A DNA stretch of 64,000 nucleotides from Mermis nigrescens (GCA_036768485.1 JAVLUZ010000154.1:44143458-44207457); one strand, 5' to 3'; positions 12,230 through 24,060 are shown, numbered from the stretch's first letter. A program made the numbers and translations. Notes: generated from the letters alone by a model not told the origin.

Positions 12230-13596
12230 AAAGAATGTCCGTTCTAAGGGCTACACACCCTTTTTAATTAATCAATTAATCAATTGCGGAACAAAAGATT
12301 TTAGCACACAAACGTACTACAATTTAAATGCTACAAACTGGTATGAACCAAATTTGTTTACACTCAATGGGGACTTAGCTTCAGATTTTCAAAGTTTACA
12401 CACTTCCGGTGCGTGGAAACAATTACGTTTTTTAAAAGTATTTTTTAGTTTGCCGATTTCGCCGGTTATAAAGCAGAACGCGCAAAGTATACCAAAAATG
12501 ATGTACGTCACGAGAATTATGCATCGTACTTGGACGTGTGTTATTAAACTTGATATAGAGATAGATTTAAAGATGTAAAGTTTGAACTCTGGCGTAAAAA
12601 AACACATTTTTTCTCGATTTTTTGACAACCAACTTCTCCGGTTATAAATCGGATTGTCTGACTTTTCTTAAATAGAAGGTATTGGCAGATACAAATTTTG
12701 GTCGTGATTATCTACATTCAAGACTGAATTATTTAAGGGGTTGTAAAGTACCAGTTATATGATGAAAAAATCGTTTTCGCCATAATTCTGCCGGCTTAGT
12801 TCTCCGGTTATAATTAAGTATGTACATACTAATTTAAAAAATAAAGAACGTCTAAAAGATTACACATAACAGTAGAATCTGTTTCTTTACACTCAATATT
12901 GAGTTGATGCAGGTGTAAACTTCAAAGTCTGAGTTGATAACACGTTTCAACGTTTATTTTGTTCAAGATCTTCCATTATGAGTTAGAACATGATCTCAAC
13001 TCTATGATTGCTACACGCTTGAGTGTCACACATTTTACCGGATAAATTAGTTTGCATTCAATGGGGGTGTATAATCGTTTACACTATTAATTTATTTTGC
13101 TCCCATAGTGTTGTGGAGCGTCAGTTTTTTGTATCATGTTGTTTGGAACATTTGGATTCCAAATTAGATTTTAGAGATTCTTTACACTTAGCGGTTGAGC
13201 AAAGTTTACGCTGAAAATTAACTTTAGCTACACACCATTGTCATATGTTAATTTTTTTAAAATGTTCTCCAAAATAACGAACTTTTTCCATACTATCAGG
13301 ATAACGAACTTTGCAATTCACTTTACACTCTCAAGTTGTGTAAAGTTTGGACTCCAGCTTTAGTTTAGGCCTGTGAGGTTTAAGATTATAAAAGTTATGT
13401 TTTTTAGAAACTGTTCTCCGTGTTAGGGACCACGAATCTAACTTTTTTCATTTGCGACTCTAAATCTATGTAAGGTTTGAGCTGATTTAATTTCAAAACG
13501 TTGGAGAAGGTAACTTTTGAAAATAATGTTCTTATTTGTTCAAATATTTCATTCGACAAGTTACCTGTGAGTTTATAGATCGATGCACTTAAATGA
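12230..13596 (+). repeat. Third, direct copy of the 2-kb arm repeat
   Basis: Phrases such as 'tttacactcaatggggacttag', 'ttttcaaagtttacac' and 'ccggttataaa' occur in the same order as at 29150-30300. 'TTTACACTCAAT..GG' recurs with roughly 150-300 bp spacing. Downstream it would join repeat A at 14945, but a Helitron has inserted at 13597. Confidence 0.6.
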
Positions 13597-13924
13597 TCTA
13601 CTATATATTTTTGAAAGTTTGTTTGTTTGTATGTATGTTCGTATGTTTGTGCCGGGTTGGCTCCGGCCCAATGAAATTTGGTGGGCTGATATTTTGGGCC
13701 GAGGTCGGTCCAATGGGGGAAGGAGCCGTAGCGATCTTGAAATTTCGACAAACGCACCCATTGGCCCTGGGCAGGGAGGGAGCAGGGTTTGGCCCCTGTG
13801 CTATAAGCCTCCACGATTTCGGGAGATGGCCGATTTTTTGCTATTTTTTTCAAAAATTAGTTTTTACTGTTTGTATAGGGATACCCCGGCCAAGAGGAGC
13901 ATGCCTGGCGACACTATGTACATT

Positions 13925-14400
13925 GTTATATGTTATAGCATTGGTCAGCACTGTGAAACATCAAATACGGGTTTAACCAAATGATGCTATAACATAGGCA
14001 ATTTTATAAGATAAGCATGGTATGAGATACTATGTGCAACATGATAAGCAATGCTATAAGATAGAACGTGATATAAGATACTCTGTGCTACAGGATAGGC
14101 ATTACTATAAGATAGGACGTGTGCTACAAGATAGGCAATGCTATAAGATAGAACGTTATAAAAGATACCCCGTGCTACAAGATAGGCAATGATATAAGAT
14201 AGGAAGTGATATAAGATACCCCGAGCTGCAAGATAGGCAATGTTATAAGATAGTATGGGATAAAAGATACCCTGTGCTCTGAGATAGGCAATGCTATAAG
14301 ATAGGTTTGGTATAGATACCCTGTCTGTGCCATAACATGCAGTGATATAAGATAGGAGATACCATCAGCTATAACATATCACGTGATATATGACACCCTT
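13925..14400. repeat. ~60-bp tandem array inside the Helitron
   Basis: The unit 'gtgctacaagataggcaatgctataagatag' followed by an 'aacgtgatataagatacccc' variant repeats seven or more times with small indels. ATAAGATA is the most constant word. Confidence 0.75.
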
Positions 14401-14404
14401 TGCT

Positions 14405-14830
14405 ACAACAAACAAAAAATTTTTAAAACATCAAAAATATGGTTTGACCGAAATAATTTTTCAAAACATCCTAAAACATCAAAAATATGGTTTGACGGAA
14501 AAAAATTTCCAAAACATCCCAAAACATCAAAAATATGGGTTTGATTAAAAAAATTTTCCAAAACATCCTAAAACATCAAAAATATGGTTTGACGAAAAAA
14601 ATTTTCCAAAACATCCCAAAACATCAACAATATGGGTTTTATTAAAAAAATTTCCAGAACACCTCAGAACATCAAAAATATGATTATGGCTAAACAATTT
14701 TCAAAACCATTCTGTAACGTCAAAAATATGGATTTGATCAAAAAAATGGTTGACAAAAGACATTGTAAAAAAATCCAAAAAATAAAATATGGTTTGTACC
14801 AACAATTTTTTTAGAAATATCCCAAAAACA
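14405..14830. repeat. ~62-bp tandem array inside the Helitron
   Basis: The unit 'ccaaaacatcccaaaacatc' followed by 'aaaaatatggtttgac' and 'gaaaaaaattt' repeats about six times. It abuts the previous array directly, so the element carries two unrelated minisatellites. Confidence 0.75.
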
Positions 14831-14944
14831 TCAAAAGTCTTGAAAAATAAAAAAATACAAGAGACATATTAATTCCATGTAGCTATCAGGCCTAAGTTCA
14901 GCCCGGGCAACGCCGGGCAGCTCAACTAGTTCTAAATAAAAGAA

Positions 14945-15205
14945 AGGTTCTAGCAAAGAAAAATGGTCAGAGGAGACAAAAAGTACAAATATACTTGGAA
15001 ATGCGGATTATTAAAGACACAAAAGGATGGGACTATGAAGAAGTTACCTATGTACATATATGCGTGCAAAAAATCATCGAAATATGCTAAAAATCGGATT
15101 TCTCTAAGTGACACAAAAATCGAATATTATGCCGCCTCTGAAAAAAGAAGATGTCCTATCTCAAAACACTTTCACTGGTTTCGTGAGGCGCTTGGGGAGA
15201 AACCT
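14945..15205 (+). repeat. Dispersed repeat A, copy 2
   Basis: The order 'tagcaaagaaaaatgg', 'atacttggaaatgcggattattaaag', 'gggactatgaagaag' and 'tttctctaagtgac' matches 30450-30640. The 81-codon open frame across it is probably incidental, because the other two copies do not keep it open. Confidence 0.55.
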
Positions 15206-15599
15206 TAGTCAGGAGTTAGCCGATTTAGCTTAAGACCAGTATCAATATTAAGTTAAAAGACTCAAAAGATGAATTATGACATTCGTTATCATTTTGTTTA
15301 TTAAGCTTCTGCACTAACACGTCTTATGCTAGCGTGATGAAATGATGTATATGTAGGTATACCGGTACACTTTTTCCTGCTTCGGCATTTTACATCGAGC
15401 TATTAAAATTTCTGGTCTATTGTAATGCACTATTGCATCTATTTGAATGGTTATCTAGCTCATTTTTCTTGCGCTGTGTCCTGCATTCTTGGAGCCCTAC
15501 ACTTAAGGATAGTAAACAGAGTAATTTGTCGTTTTCTTTAATTCAGATTGATTAGTTTGATGTTTAAAGTACAAAGGATTTTTTTATTTATTTTTCAGA

Positions 15600-16288
15600 C
15601 AAAAGGCACAATCATGCATGGGTAGCAAGAAAATTCTGGAGGTCTAGTGGGGCGAAATCGCCAAAGCGCCGAAAATGTAACTAAAAATTGAATTCTGGGG
15701 CCTACAGTACGCCGTGGGGTTTTCAGCTTCTGGGGTTTCGCAACGACACATGGGCAATTTTCAAATTCTGGGGGTCCGATGGTGCGAAATTGCCATGAAT
15801 AGCACCAAAAATTGAATTTTGGGGGTCATCGATTTCGCGGAGGGGGGGGGGGTTCAAAGCCCATTTGTGGTTGTAACCCTTCTAAAATCCCTCTCAACAC
15901 CAACTTGTGGCCACAGCTACATGACTTCTTTAGGCGGCAGAATATATTTCGATTTTTGTGTTGCTCAGCGGAATCTATTTTCTTAGCAGATTCTTATGAT
16001 TTTTTGCGCGCATAAGTGACTTTTCCGAGTCCCCTACACATCTGGGCGTGGGGAGTACGCACCCCGCGAAACCAAATGGCCCCCTTAGAAATCAAAATAC
16101 CTCCCCCCAGAATTCAATTTTTGCAAATTTTTTGTTTTGTACGCAATGTTTTGATGCTAATGGATAATGCTCGATGAGAAACGTCAGAAAATGGTTTTTT
16201 TCGCTATACGACCACTTTTAACACCATTTTTAGACCTTTGAAAATTTTCCAGCCCCCCTCCCCCAGGATTTCGGTGCTTCCCACCTGT
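15600..16288 (+). mobile_element. MITE M1 fragments and one full copy
   Basis: A near-complete M1 copy runs from CACATCTGGGCGTGGGG at 16037 to 'gcttcccacctgtgc' at 16288. Upstream, 15620-15860 has three related phrases 'aattctgggg' with 'gcgaaatcgcc', which look like rearranged M1 fragments. No gene was recognised. Confidence 0.6.
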
Positions 16289-16586
16289 GCTTGTCATTGT
16301 TATCACTATTGACGTACATAATTAGCATTATTAAACTTATTAATTTGAGAATTGCACTTTTTAACATAATTAATATTATCAGAAATACAAGTTACAGTAA
16401 TTTTTATAATCATATCAGCATTATTCTTGCAATTAATACAGGTTAAATCAGAATTAACACAATTTTCGGAATTTGACTGAAAATCGATGAGGATTTGATC
16501 GGCAAACGCACAAAAGCATTCGTGTTTGCATTCCCTAGCCCTTTTTGATAGGTCACTCAATAGTCGTACTCCTAAAGCGTCAAGAC

Positions 16587-16849
16587 CATAGGTGGGCAGC
16601 ACCGAAATTCTGAGTGGGGTGAAAAAATTTTCAAAGGTCAAAAAATGGTCTTGAAAGTGGTCGTATGGCGAAAAAAACACCATTTTTCGACGTTTCTCAT
16701 CAAGCACTATCCAATGGCATCAAAAAATTGCTAAAAAAGCAAAAAAATTTCAAAATTTGAATTCTGGGGGAGGGGTATTTTGATTTCTGGGGGTGTATTT
16801 CAACTTCTGGGGGGTGCATACCCTCCCAAACCCCCACGCCCATGTGTGG
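16587..16849 (-). mobile_element. MITE M1 copy
   Basis: It runs from CATAGGTGGGCAGCACC to CCCCCACGCCCATGTGTGG. It is well preserved and nearly colinear with the type copy in reverse orientation. Confidence 0.75.
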
Positions 16850-17398
16850 ACAAGACCCTTCGCACCAAACGCGATGACGAAGCATTGCGAATTTTCGAAA
16901 AGCGAATCGGAGCATGGTCCGTGACAAATGTGAATCGGTGACCATACAAGAGTTGAGAATGCCGGATAGATCAGACGATGGCCAATGCCTCTTTTTCAAT
17001 TGTCGATTAATTTTGTTCGGTCTTGGACAACGTTCTGGACACAAAAGCGATCAGTCTTTCATCACCATCGAATTTTTGAGCGAAAACACCTTCCAGGCCG
17101 GTGCCACTGACATTGGTCTGGACCAAAAACAACCTCTGAAAATCTGGAAAAGCCAGCAGCGTCATCCAGAACGCAAAGTCAAAATCCAGAATCGACTCGC
17201 GCCAGAAGTGTGCATTTCGTCCAGCCTCACCAGATCACAGTATGCCCGGGGTGTTACACACTTCGGCCGTGAGGCAATTCTGGATTTGGAAGATGCATTC
17301 TGGATGACGTTTAGCGTAACGGCTCTTGCCGAATCATTTTTGATTTCCTGAAAATTCGCTGTGGCAGGCAGCAGTCCACTGAAAAAGAACGTTTTTAT
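16850..17398. other. GC-richer island, open on both strands
   Basis: A 145-codon + frame (16914-17351) and a 114-codon - frame overlap here. Neither shows a domain I recognise. The island directly precedes, on the minus strand, the end of the Gypsy reverse-transcriptase remnant, so it could be part of the same decayed element, but nothing in the sequence proves this. Confidence 0.25.
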
Positions 17399-17399
17399 G

Positions 17400-17940
17400 T
17401 AAAAGTTTATTTAAAGGTAGAATAAGTCTTATTTGCAAAACTATTGACAAATCTACTATAAAAGAGAGCTAATTCAATAAAACTACGGAGTTCAGTGATT
17501 GATCGGGGCACTGGCATTTCGACCAGAGCATCGCTTTTAGCTGGATTAACTCTGAGCCCATGACAATCGAGAATGTGGCCCAATGAGTTAACCTCACTAA
17601 ACGAAAACTCGCATTTTTTCAATTTTGGCGTAAGCCCAGCATGATTTAATCGATCAAAAACTCGCTACAGCTGGCCAATAAGCGATTTCGGGTTCGTTAT
17701 GCAAATCTAAATCATAGCCTAAATATAACATACGAAACGATGACGCCATTTGAGGTCTCGTAAGACAAGCTAGCATGGTTCGCTGGAGAGTACCTAGCCC
17801 ATTGCTTAAACCAAAGGACATTACATTAAAGTCAAAAATACATAAAAAAAGGATTAAAGGCAGTTTTAGGTTCATCTTTTTTTAACAACCTCTATCTGAT
17901 GGTATCCTTGTTCGAGATCTAAAGTTTAAAATATTGTTCA
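17400..17940 (-). pseudogene. Ty3/Gypsy reverse transcriptase fragment
   Basis: The fragment copies retrotransposon RNA into DNA in its intact relatives. In order on the minus strand I see LDLEQGYHQIEV near 17910 (RT block with a catalytic Asp), FNVMSFGLSN near 17810 (the PFGLSNAP block), a degenerate LYLGYDLDL near 17710 where YxDD is expected, then KCEFSFSEVNSLGHI near 17600 and ELRSFIELALFYSRF near 17470, a typical Gypsy palm/thumb order. Pieces lie in at least three frames and the catalytic YxDD is lost. No LTR, protease, RNase H or integrase was found nearby, so this is a solo relic. Confidence 0.85.
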
Positions 17941-17983
17941 TCTATGCAGTTGACTAAAAATAGCATCAATTAAGGGCATGGGA

Positions 17984-18155
17984 CATAGGTGGACAGCACC
18001 AAAATTTTGTGGAGTGCAAGGTTTTTCCAAGCTAAAAATGGTCTTAAGAACAATTTCAAAAATTGAATATTGGGAAGGGTTAATTTGTTTTTGGAGGAGG
18101 TTATTAGAACGTTTTTAGGGGTTGCATACCCCTAAACCCCCACGCCCACTTGTGG
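17984..18155 (-). mobile_element. MITE M1 copy, internally deleted
   Basis: It runs from CATAGGTGGACAGCACC to CCCCCACGCCCACTTGTGG. At about 172 bp it lacks the central 'gaaacgtcgaaaaatgg' block, a deletion of roughly 95 bp relative to the type copy. Confidence 0.7.
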
Positions 18156-18159
18156 TAAG

Positions 18160-19500
18160 GGTATACATCCCTGACCGTACAATTCAATACGAAAATCTGC
18201 ACAAAATTGTTTAGTTCTGTACTTTTATCAATGAACACAATTGGGACAGCAGACTTTGGGATGGACGAATAATCCCTGAATCCATCATTTGATTTTTAAA
18301 TTTTTAAACCAACTTGCTCGCCTGTTTAGGCGATATGGGGTTGGGAAACCGGCCTGTGGTCCGCGGTATCAATCTCATGCTGAACAATGGCTGTTCTACC
18401 TAATGAACGGCCTACCGCAAAAAGTTTAGCGTTTATGTGTACAAATGCCATAATTTGTAGACGAATTGCTGGATTCTGAATGAGAGATAATTTTTAGAAG
18501 TTTTTTTAATTTTTCCGACATTTCTCTCCCTTCCCTTTACGTTTGAAGGAGAATGATAGATGGAAAAAATTGGTGCGATTCGACTGTCTCTATACAACCT
18601 AATGGCTTAATCAACAATCGGCATATGTGTCAGGACGTGCGCAAGCTGTTATCTATTTATTTAGTGAGAGTATATTTATTAATTGAAGTAGAAATATACA
18701 ATTGTAATGTCAACAATTAACAAAGAAGCTTACGTGGCAGTCGGTCAGAGCGAACGAAAATGATAGGCAAAAAGAATAAAGAATTCGATACACGCAAAAA
18801 AAATAAACGATCAACTTCCAGGAGCGAGAGAGAAAACCTCTTCCCATGTGTGTCTCGTCTTTTTATTTCCTTTAATTTTGGGCGGCTCTTTGCCTCATTT
18901 GGGCGCTTTCTTATTGGTTAGTTGTATTTTATCCGCTACAGCGTTGGCTTTAGTATTCAACTAAATTTCCTTTTATCTTTGGTTACGCCTTCCGTACTTT
19001 GAGTACTTTGATTACGCTTTAATTAATAAGAGTGCACCTCTAAGCGCAAAATGTGCCATGTTTTGGTTGCATACGTTTGATGGTGGTTTCTATACAGGCA
19101 AATATTATAATTGTCCAGCAATTAGTTGTCCATCACATTGTTTGTATAATACAATAGGCAATACGTAGGGTATTGTATTCTACAATTAGTGAATAAGTAG
19201 TTACTTCTGATTCTCTTTAGGCGCTTGGTGTTTTAAGGTATAAGGTGTAAACAAGTATATTATTGCATTATATTTTCGTATATTTTTTGCATACATTAAT
19301 TTATGGAAATTACGAAAATAAAAATGGCGGGAAGAAATTGGCAGACTTTTGCACATGAATCAAGGGAATCAGGAGAAATGGGCGCGGAAACCAATCTTCT
19401 TTAAGTGTTTTGCTGGGTTAAAGTGGTATTTTGGGTGGTAGAAATAAGTTTTGGTTGAAGTGGCCATAAATGAGGAATCGCGAACTAGAAGTTAAGACTA
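18160..19500. other. Intergenic sequence, no gene recognised
   Basis: The stretch includes a GC-richer patch at 18310-18440 without a clear frame. No family assignment could be supported. Confidence 0.25.
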
Positions 19501-19519
19501 GTGTTGTGAAGGATATCTT

Positions 19520-19690
19520 TATCTTTTTTAGCAAGATAAAGATAAAGATATCTTTATCTTTATCTTGACGATTTCTTTATTTTATCTTTATCTTTATCTT
19601 TATCTTTATGTTTTGAAAAATTAAAGGCCATTTTATCTTTATCTTTATCTTTTTGATAGGAATTTATCTTGCTAAAAAAGGTAAAGTATG
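19520..19690. mobile_element. Small foldback of TATCTT repeats
   Basis: CTTTTTTAGCAAGATAAA near 19528 is mirrored by TTTATCTTGCTAAAAAAGG near 19663. Between them are runs of TATCTT/AAGATA, including a direct AAGATA to TATCTT switch near 19555. The layout, inverted ends joined to short tandem repeats, resembles the larger foldback elements in this window. No target duplication was found with confidence. Confidence 0.5.
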
Positions 19691-19899
19691 TACATAAGTT
19701 AGCATGTAATCCAAAATGCAGGTTTGACGTGAAATACATTTAGACACATCCAAGTGTTACTGTAATACAAGGAAAGAAAAGAAAACGTTTGTTTAAAACC
19801 CTACGGCGTGCGGCCCAAACTAATGCCTGTATACCAACCTAAGTAAGCAGGAGTGATACCGATCTAAGTGGGAGTATCACTACTAGCACCCACATTAAT

Positions 19900-19925
19900 C
19901 TATAGTCTGTTTCATTTCTCCGAGA
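19900..19925 (+). repeat. Solitary M2 MITE end
   Basis: TATAGTCTGTTTCATTTCTCC matches the terminal repeat of MITE family M2, but no inverted partner follows within a few hundred bases. Confidence 0.4.
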
Positions 19926-20139
19926 GCTTTTTCAGTAAATATTTTCGGAGGCTACAGTAACCCCTTCTCCCTTACGTACTGTAGGTCGCTAGATCTCACT
20001 GTAGCAAGAAAAGCAAGGAAAAGTTTTTCAACAGCATCTTTTGCGGCATAATTTAGGGTGTTTGTAAAACCTGAAAACGGAAATGGAACTGTGGAGTATA
20101 ATCCGGAAACGGAAACGGAAACCGTGGGCAAAAGCTGCG

Positions 20140-21236
20140 AACGGAAACGATGGGTAAAAGCCGGAAACAATCGATCCAAAACGCGGGAACCGGGGTTCCG
20201 CAAGTGAGACACATCAGGGCCAACTCCCCCAACCCCGCTTCCGGCAAAATTTTTCCCATGGAGGGGGATTTAGGGCTTTAAAGCAGGGTATTCCATTATT
20301 CATAAATATAAGTGATCCGTGTTCCGTTGGAGGTTCTCCGCCCTAGGGTAATCCAAAGTGCCGGAACCGGGTTTATCAGGTAGGACACATCAGGGTCAAC
20401 ACCCCCAACCCCAAATTTCGCTCACTGAAGGGGAATTTAGTGGCTCGGAAATGGGGTACCCCATTATTCATATATGTAGCTAAAACTGGTTTCATCAGGG
20501 GTTCTCCGCCCTGGGGCAGTCCAAAGTTCCAGAACCGTGGTTCTCAAGTAGGGCACATCAGGTTCAACAAGCCAAATCACGTTTCCGGCAAAATTTTTCT
20601 CACTGAAGGGGGTTTTAGGGGCTCGGAAACGAGGTACCCCATTATTTATATATGTAGCTGACCTTGATTCTATCAGGGCTTTATCCGCCCTGAAGGCAGT
20701 CCAAAGTGCCAAATCCGGAGTTCCGCAAGTAGAGCCCATCAGCATTAAAGCGTCTAACCTTGTTTCCGGCAAAATTTCTCTCACGGAAGGGGTTTAGGGC
20801 TTAGAAATGGGGTACTCCATTATTAATATATGTATATAGCTGACTTCGTTTTCGTCAGGGGTTTCTCCACACTAGGGGCAGTCCAAAGTGCTGGAAACGG
20901 GGATTCGCAAGTAGGACCCATTAGGGTTATCACCCCGAATCCGGTTTTCGGCAAAATTTTGCTCTTTGAAGGGGTTTAGGGGCTTAGAAACGGGGAACCC
21001 CATTATTTGTATGTGAAGCTGACCCCGGTTCCGTCGGGGTTTCTCCGCCCTGGAGCAGTCCAAAGTGCTAGAACCAGGGTTTGCAAGTAGGGGCCCATCA
21101 GGTTCAACACCCGCAGACCCATTTTTGGCAGAATTTCTCTCATTAAAGGGGGAGTTTAGGGGCTCGGAAACGTGGTACCCCATGATTCATATATGTAGTT
21201 GATCCCGGTTCCGTCGGAGGATTCTCCGCCCTGGGG
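20140..21236. repeat. ~180-bp satellite array, locus 2
   Basis: The anchor 'ggtaccccattattcatata' and its variants appear near 20287, 20453, 20636, 20813, 20996 and 21176, spacing 166-183 bp. Each unit continues with 'gttccgtc.gggtttctccgc', 'ctggggcagtccaaagtgcc', 'ggaaccggggttc', 'caagtagg.cccatcagggtt' and 'ggcaaaatttctctca'. The left edge has a short 'ggaaacggaaac' run. Long open frames here arise from the repeat, not from a gene. The array resumes at 24449 after a transposon. Confidence 0.85.
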
Positions 21237-21254
21237 CCGATTCATTTCCACTTG

Positions 21255-21485
21255 GAAATCCAAGTCCCAAGTTCCAAGTTTCCAAGACTTGGAATTTCCA
21301 AGTTTCCAAGTGTCAGTTCATTTGCTCAAATAAAAGTTCCAAGTCATTAGCATTTTTCAACTTGGAAATATGTCGTTTTTTCTCCAAGTCTCCAAGTAAA
21401 TTTTCCAAGTTTCCAAGTGTCTGTCTTTTTGCTCTTTCCAAGCACTTGGAATTTCCAAGTCAGGCTCGGATAAAAATTTCCAAGT
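21255..21485 (+). repeat. Left CTTGGAA minisatellite terminus
   Basis: Imperfect tandem words 'cttggaa', 'ttccaagt' and 'ccaagtttccaagtgtc' fill this arm. Because TTCCAAG and CTTGGAA are complementary, the arm can also fold on itself. Confidence 0.8.
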
Positions 21486-21764
21486 CCAATTAACATAAAT
21501 CTGTTCTCAATGCGCTGCGCGTGAGTTAAGGTACAATAAAAGCAATATGAGTGTCACACGAGCGTCTCTCGTGAAAACGCTGTTTTTGGTGGAATGTCAT
21601 TGTGTTTGCAAGCACTGCGCTAAGAATGTCGTGCCGAAAACCACCGAACGATAAAACGCGCGAAAAAATGAGCGTTTAAGGCAATCGAGGAAAGAAGAGA
21701 TGTAATTTTTGGGCATTTTCTGTAAAATTAACGAATAAAGACAAATAAGCGGCGTGCAAAGAAG

Positions 21765-21900
21765 TGCAAAGAGGAACGCTATTGCGAGGATTAACAAAAT
21801 ATTCAGAAAAATCGTGGAGTAAACTTTGTGATGAATGCTGGCAAGATCTGCGGAAAGCTACATTGCGTAAGTTTGACAAGAATCATCAAAGTGGATCCGG
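21765..21900 (+). CDS. Possible captured exon, weakly MADF-like
   Basis: The frame has a polar segment with W..LCDECWQDLRK followed by a SGSG-containing turn, which loosely resembles the W..LR..F/sGSGa pattern of MADF DNA-binding domains. It lies inside foldback element C, about 280 bp from its terminal array. GTAAGT-like sequence at 21868 would be a good donor. This is a low-confidence suggestion of host or transposon coding sequence carried in the element. Confidence 0.2.
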
Positions 21901-21989
21901 TATAGAGTCGTACTCAGAAGTACGTAGAAATCAGCTGAAAACACAAAATACTCTACTATTTAGCCTCCTTGATTTGTTGGAAATTGCAT

Positions 21990-22690
21990 GATTGTTGGAT
22001 TTAAAAAAGTTGTTTTCAGATATTCATCACAATAAATAATAAATGAGAACGAAGGAGAACTCCATTTAATTCTTGCTATGTAGTAGAAACATATATATTT
22101 ATGTACCTACATTATATCTTGCACGACGCCTGCAAGTCATTGTTGTATGCCTATTTATGCACGATTATCCAATGTATTGCGCGTATGTACTGCAACTTAG
22201 CATTATAAGGCTGCATATTTGACAGAATAGTATATTTTTTACTTATTTTGCGTAGCATTCTTTAAAATAACGGAACAGTCTTATTTAACTCGTAAAACAA
22301 TTTTTTCATTATGATTGTCGTAATTATTATTGTCGTGATTATTATTATTATTTTTTATCATTATTAATATTGATATTATGAAATTTAAATAATGCAATTC
22401 AAAAGAATTTAAATTTCTCGACTTTGCAATATTTGTACTATAGATTTTTAGAAAATTAGTCTTATTTATAAATTGCTGATAAACTTTTTAAAGAGTAACT
22501 TTTGCTGATCTAGTCAATTTTCTGCAACATGCAAGAAAGGACGAATTTGCTTTGCAAGCGGCATCTAACACGATCTTGAGATGTGAAAAACTATTCAGTT
22601 AATTCGGAAATGAAATAATTCTAAATCTTTAGACTGTTTTATAAGAATTTTTGTACGTATATTTAAAGCAGGGGCGGATTTAAGGGGGAG
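21990..22690. other. Interior of element C, no gene recognised
   Basis: It is AT-rich with a short ATTATT-rich run near 22320-22380. No open frame or nested repeat was recognised before element D. Confidence 0.35.
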
Positions 22691-22706
22691 GGGGCAAAAA
22701 TGTTCG

Positions 22707-23769
22707 CTCTGTCCCGATTCTCCGACCGTCCCGATTCTCCGACCGTCCAGATTCTCCGACTTTCCCGATTCCCCGACCATCCCGATTCTCCGCCTAATGC
22801 TAAAAGAGGTTATTTTAAGATACGCGAAAATGTCGTTTCTCCGACCGTCCCGATTCTCCGCCCGTCCCGATTCTCCGACCATCCCGATTCTCCGACCGTC
22901 TCAATTCTCCGACCGTCCCGATTCTCCGTCCGTCCAGATTCTCCGACTTTTCCCGATTCTCCGACTACAGATTCAAATATGACAGGTGGCATAAACCACA
23001 TGTCAATCAACTGCTGAATAGCGGTTGCACATACACGTAATAAAGGAATTATTCAGAGATTGAATTATTATGTAATCTTACGGATTTTTTTCATAACGTA
23101 TTATTTTTGTCATTCAGTAAAATTGAAAGTAATTTTTTTTGTCTGACATTACAATTATTCGTTTCATTTTGACTTTGAAAAGTGAGAATAAACAGAAGTT
23201 ACATCAAAGTATATCTCCTTGCCTAGCTCAGACTTTTAGTATTAATGCAGTTATATACCTTTGTATGTCAAACGTCTTGAAAACGACGCTAAACATTTTT
23301 GTCTAATTTGCATTTTCCATTTTTTGTTTCTATTTTTATAAGTCAGAGCAGAGTTTCATCGTATTCGTTACGCTGGTTAATCAAATAAATGGGTATCCAT
23401 GTATCTATATAAGTGGTCGATTGAATAAGTATCTGTATGCAAAACATATATGCATGTTATGTACATGCGTGGGATGCGTTCGTAGGTACTGCATTATAAA
23501 TCGTGCAATGCAGTCGTAGTCAAAACTTGTCAAATCTTACCATGGTCGGAGAATCGGGATGGTCGGAGAATTGGGATGGGTGGAGAATCGGGACGGTCGG
23601 AGAAACGAGATTCTCGCGAATTTAAAAAAACTCTTTTAGCATTAGGTGGAGAATCGGGACGGTCGGAGAATTGGGAAAATCGCAGAATCGGGACGGTCAA
23701 AGAATCGAGACGGTCGGGGAATCGGGATGGTCGGAGAATCGAGACGGTCGGAGAATCGGGACACAATCA
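22707..23769. mobile_element. Foldback element D (CGACCGTCCCGATTCTC termini)
   Basis: The left arm (22707-22970) is a 16-17 bp tandem repeat CCGATTCTCCGACCGTC with a 42-bp interruption 'taatgctaaaagag' to 'cgaaaatgtcg'. The right arm (23538-23765) is the reverse complement and carries the same interruption near 23605-23650. The flanks AAATGTTCG (22698-22706) and AAATGTTTG (23770-23778) form a 9-bp duplication with one mismatch. The ~560-bp centre is AT-rich and non-coding. Open frames of Arg/Ser/Gly/Glu repeats across the arms are artefacts. Confidence 0.85.
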
Positions 23770-23939
23770 AAATGTTTGGCTGTTCATGTAATTTGCGATG
23801 ATTTTTGGCCGTTAGTGATCATAATGTCTCAAATTTATCCTTTTTACTTATTGAAAAAATAATTACACTCGCATAATGATATATTTGGATTTTTAAATGT
23901 CACAGGTTTATTCCGATAAATTTGGAAAACATAAGATTT

Positions 23940-24060
23940 ATTTATTAATATATTATAATAATAATTATTATTACTTTTTATTATTATTTATTATTGTTAT
24001 TGTTATTATTATTATTATTATTATCATTATTATTATTGATTTTTGATTATTCACTAACGC
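23940..24060. repeat. (TTA)n-rich low-complexity tract
   Basis: Interrupted TTATTA/ATTATT units lie between foldback D and the right arm of foldback C. Confidence 0.8.

Larger units (their letters stand above)
13597..14929 (+). mobile_element. Non-autonomous Helitron
   Basis: The 5' end is TCTACTATATATTTTTGAAA followed by GTTTGTTTGTTTG, a common insect Helitron terminus. The 3' end has the hairpin GCCCGG-GCAACG-CCGGGC (14901-14919) seven bases before the terminal CTAG. Insertion is between A (13596) and T (14930), as Helitrons require. No Rep/helicase is present. The body consists largely of two tandem arrays. It interrupts the direct arm repeat and repeat A. Confidence 0.85.

Noticed and set aside
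16914..17351. 145-codon + strand frame in a GC-richer island
   Set aside because: The opposite strand is equally open, no domain is visible and no splice sites fit. Kept only as a described stretch.
20440..21183. Overlapping open frames of 70-106 codons
   Set aside because: They follow the 180-bp satellite period, occur on both strands and are not kept open in other units.
22595..23017. Arg/Ser/Gly-rich repeat proteins over the foldback arms
   Set aside because: Translation of a 16-17 bp minisatellite in several frames. No splice or promoter context.
22707..23769. CRISPR-like array
   Set aside because: Units are contiguous, with no unique spacers, and the genome is eukaryotic.
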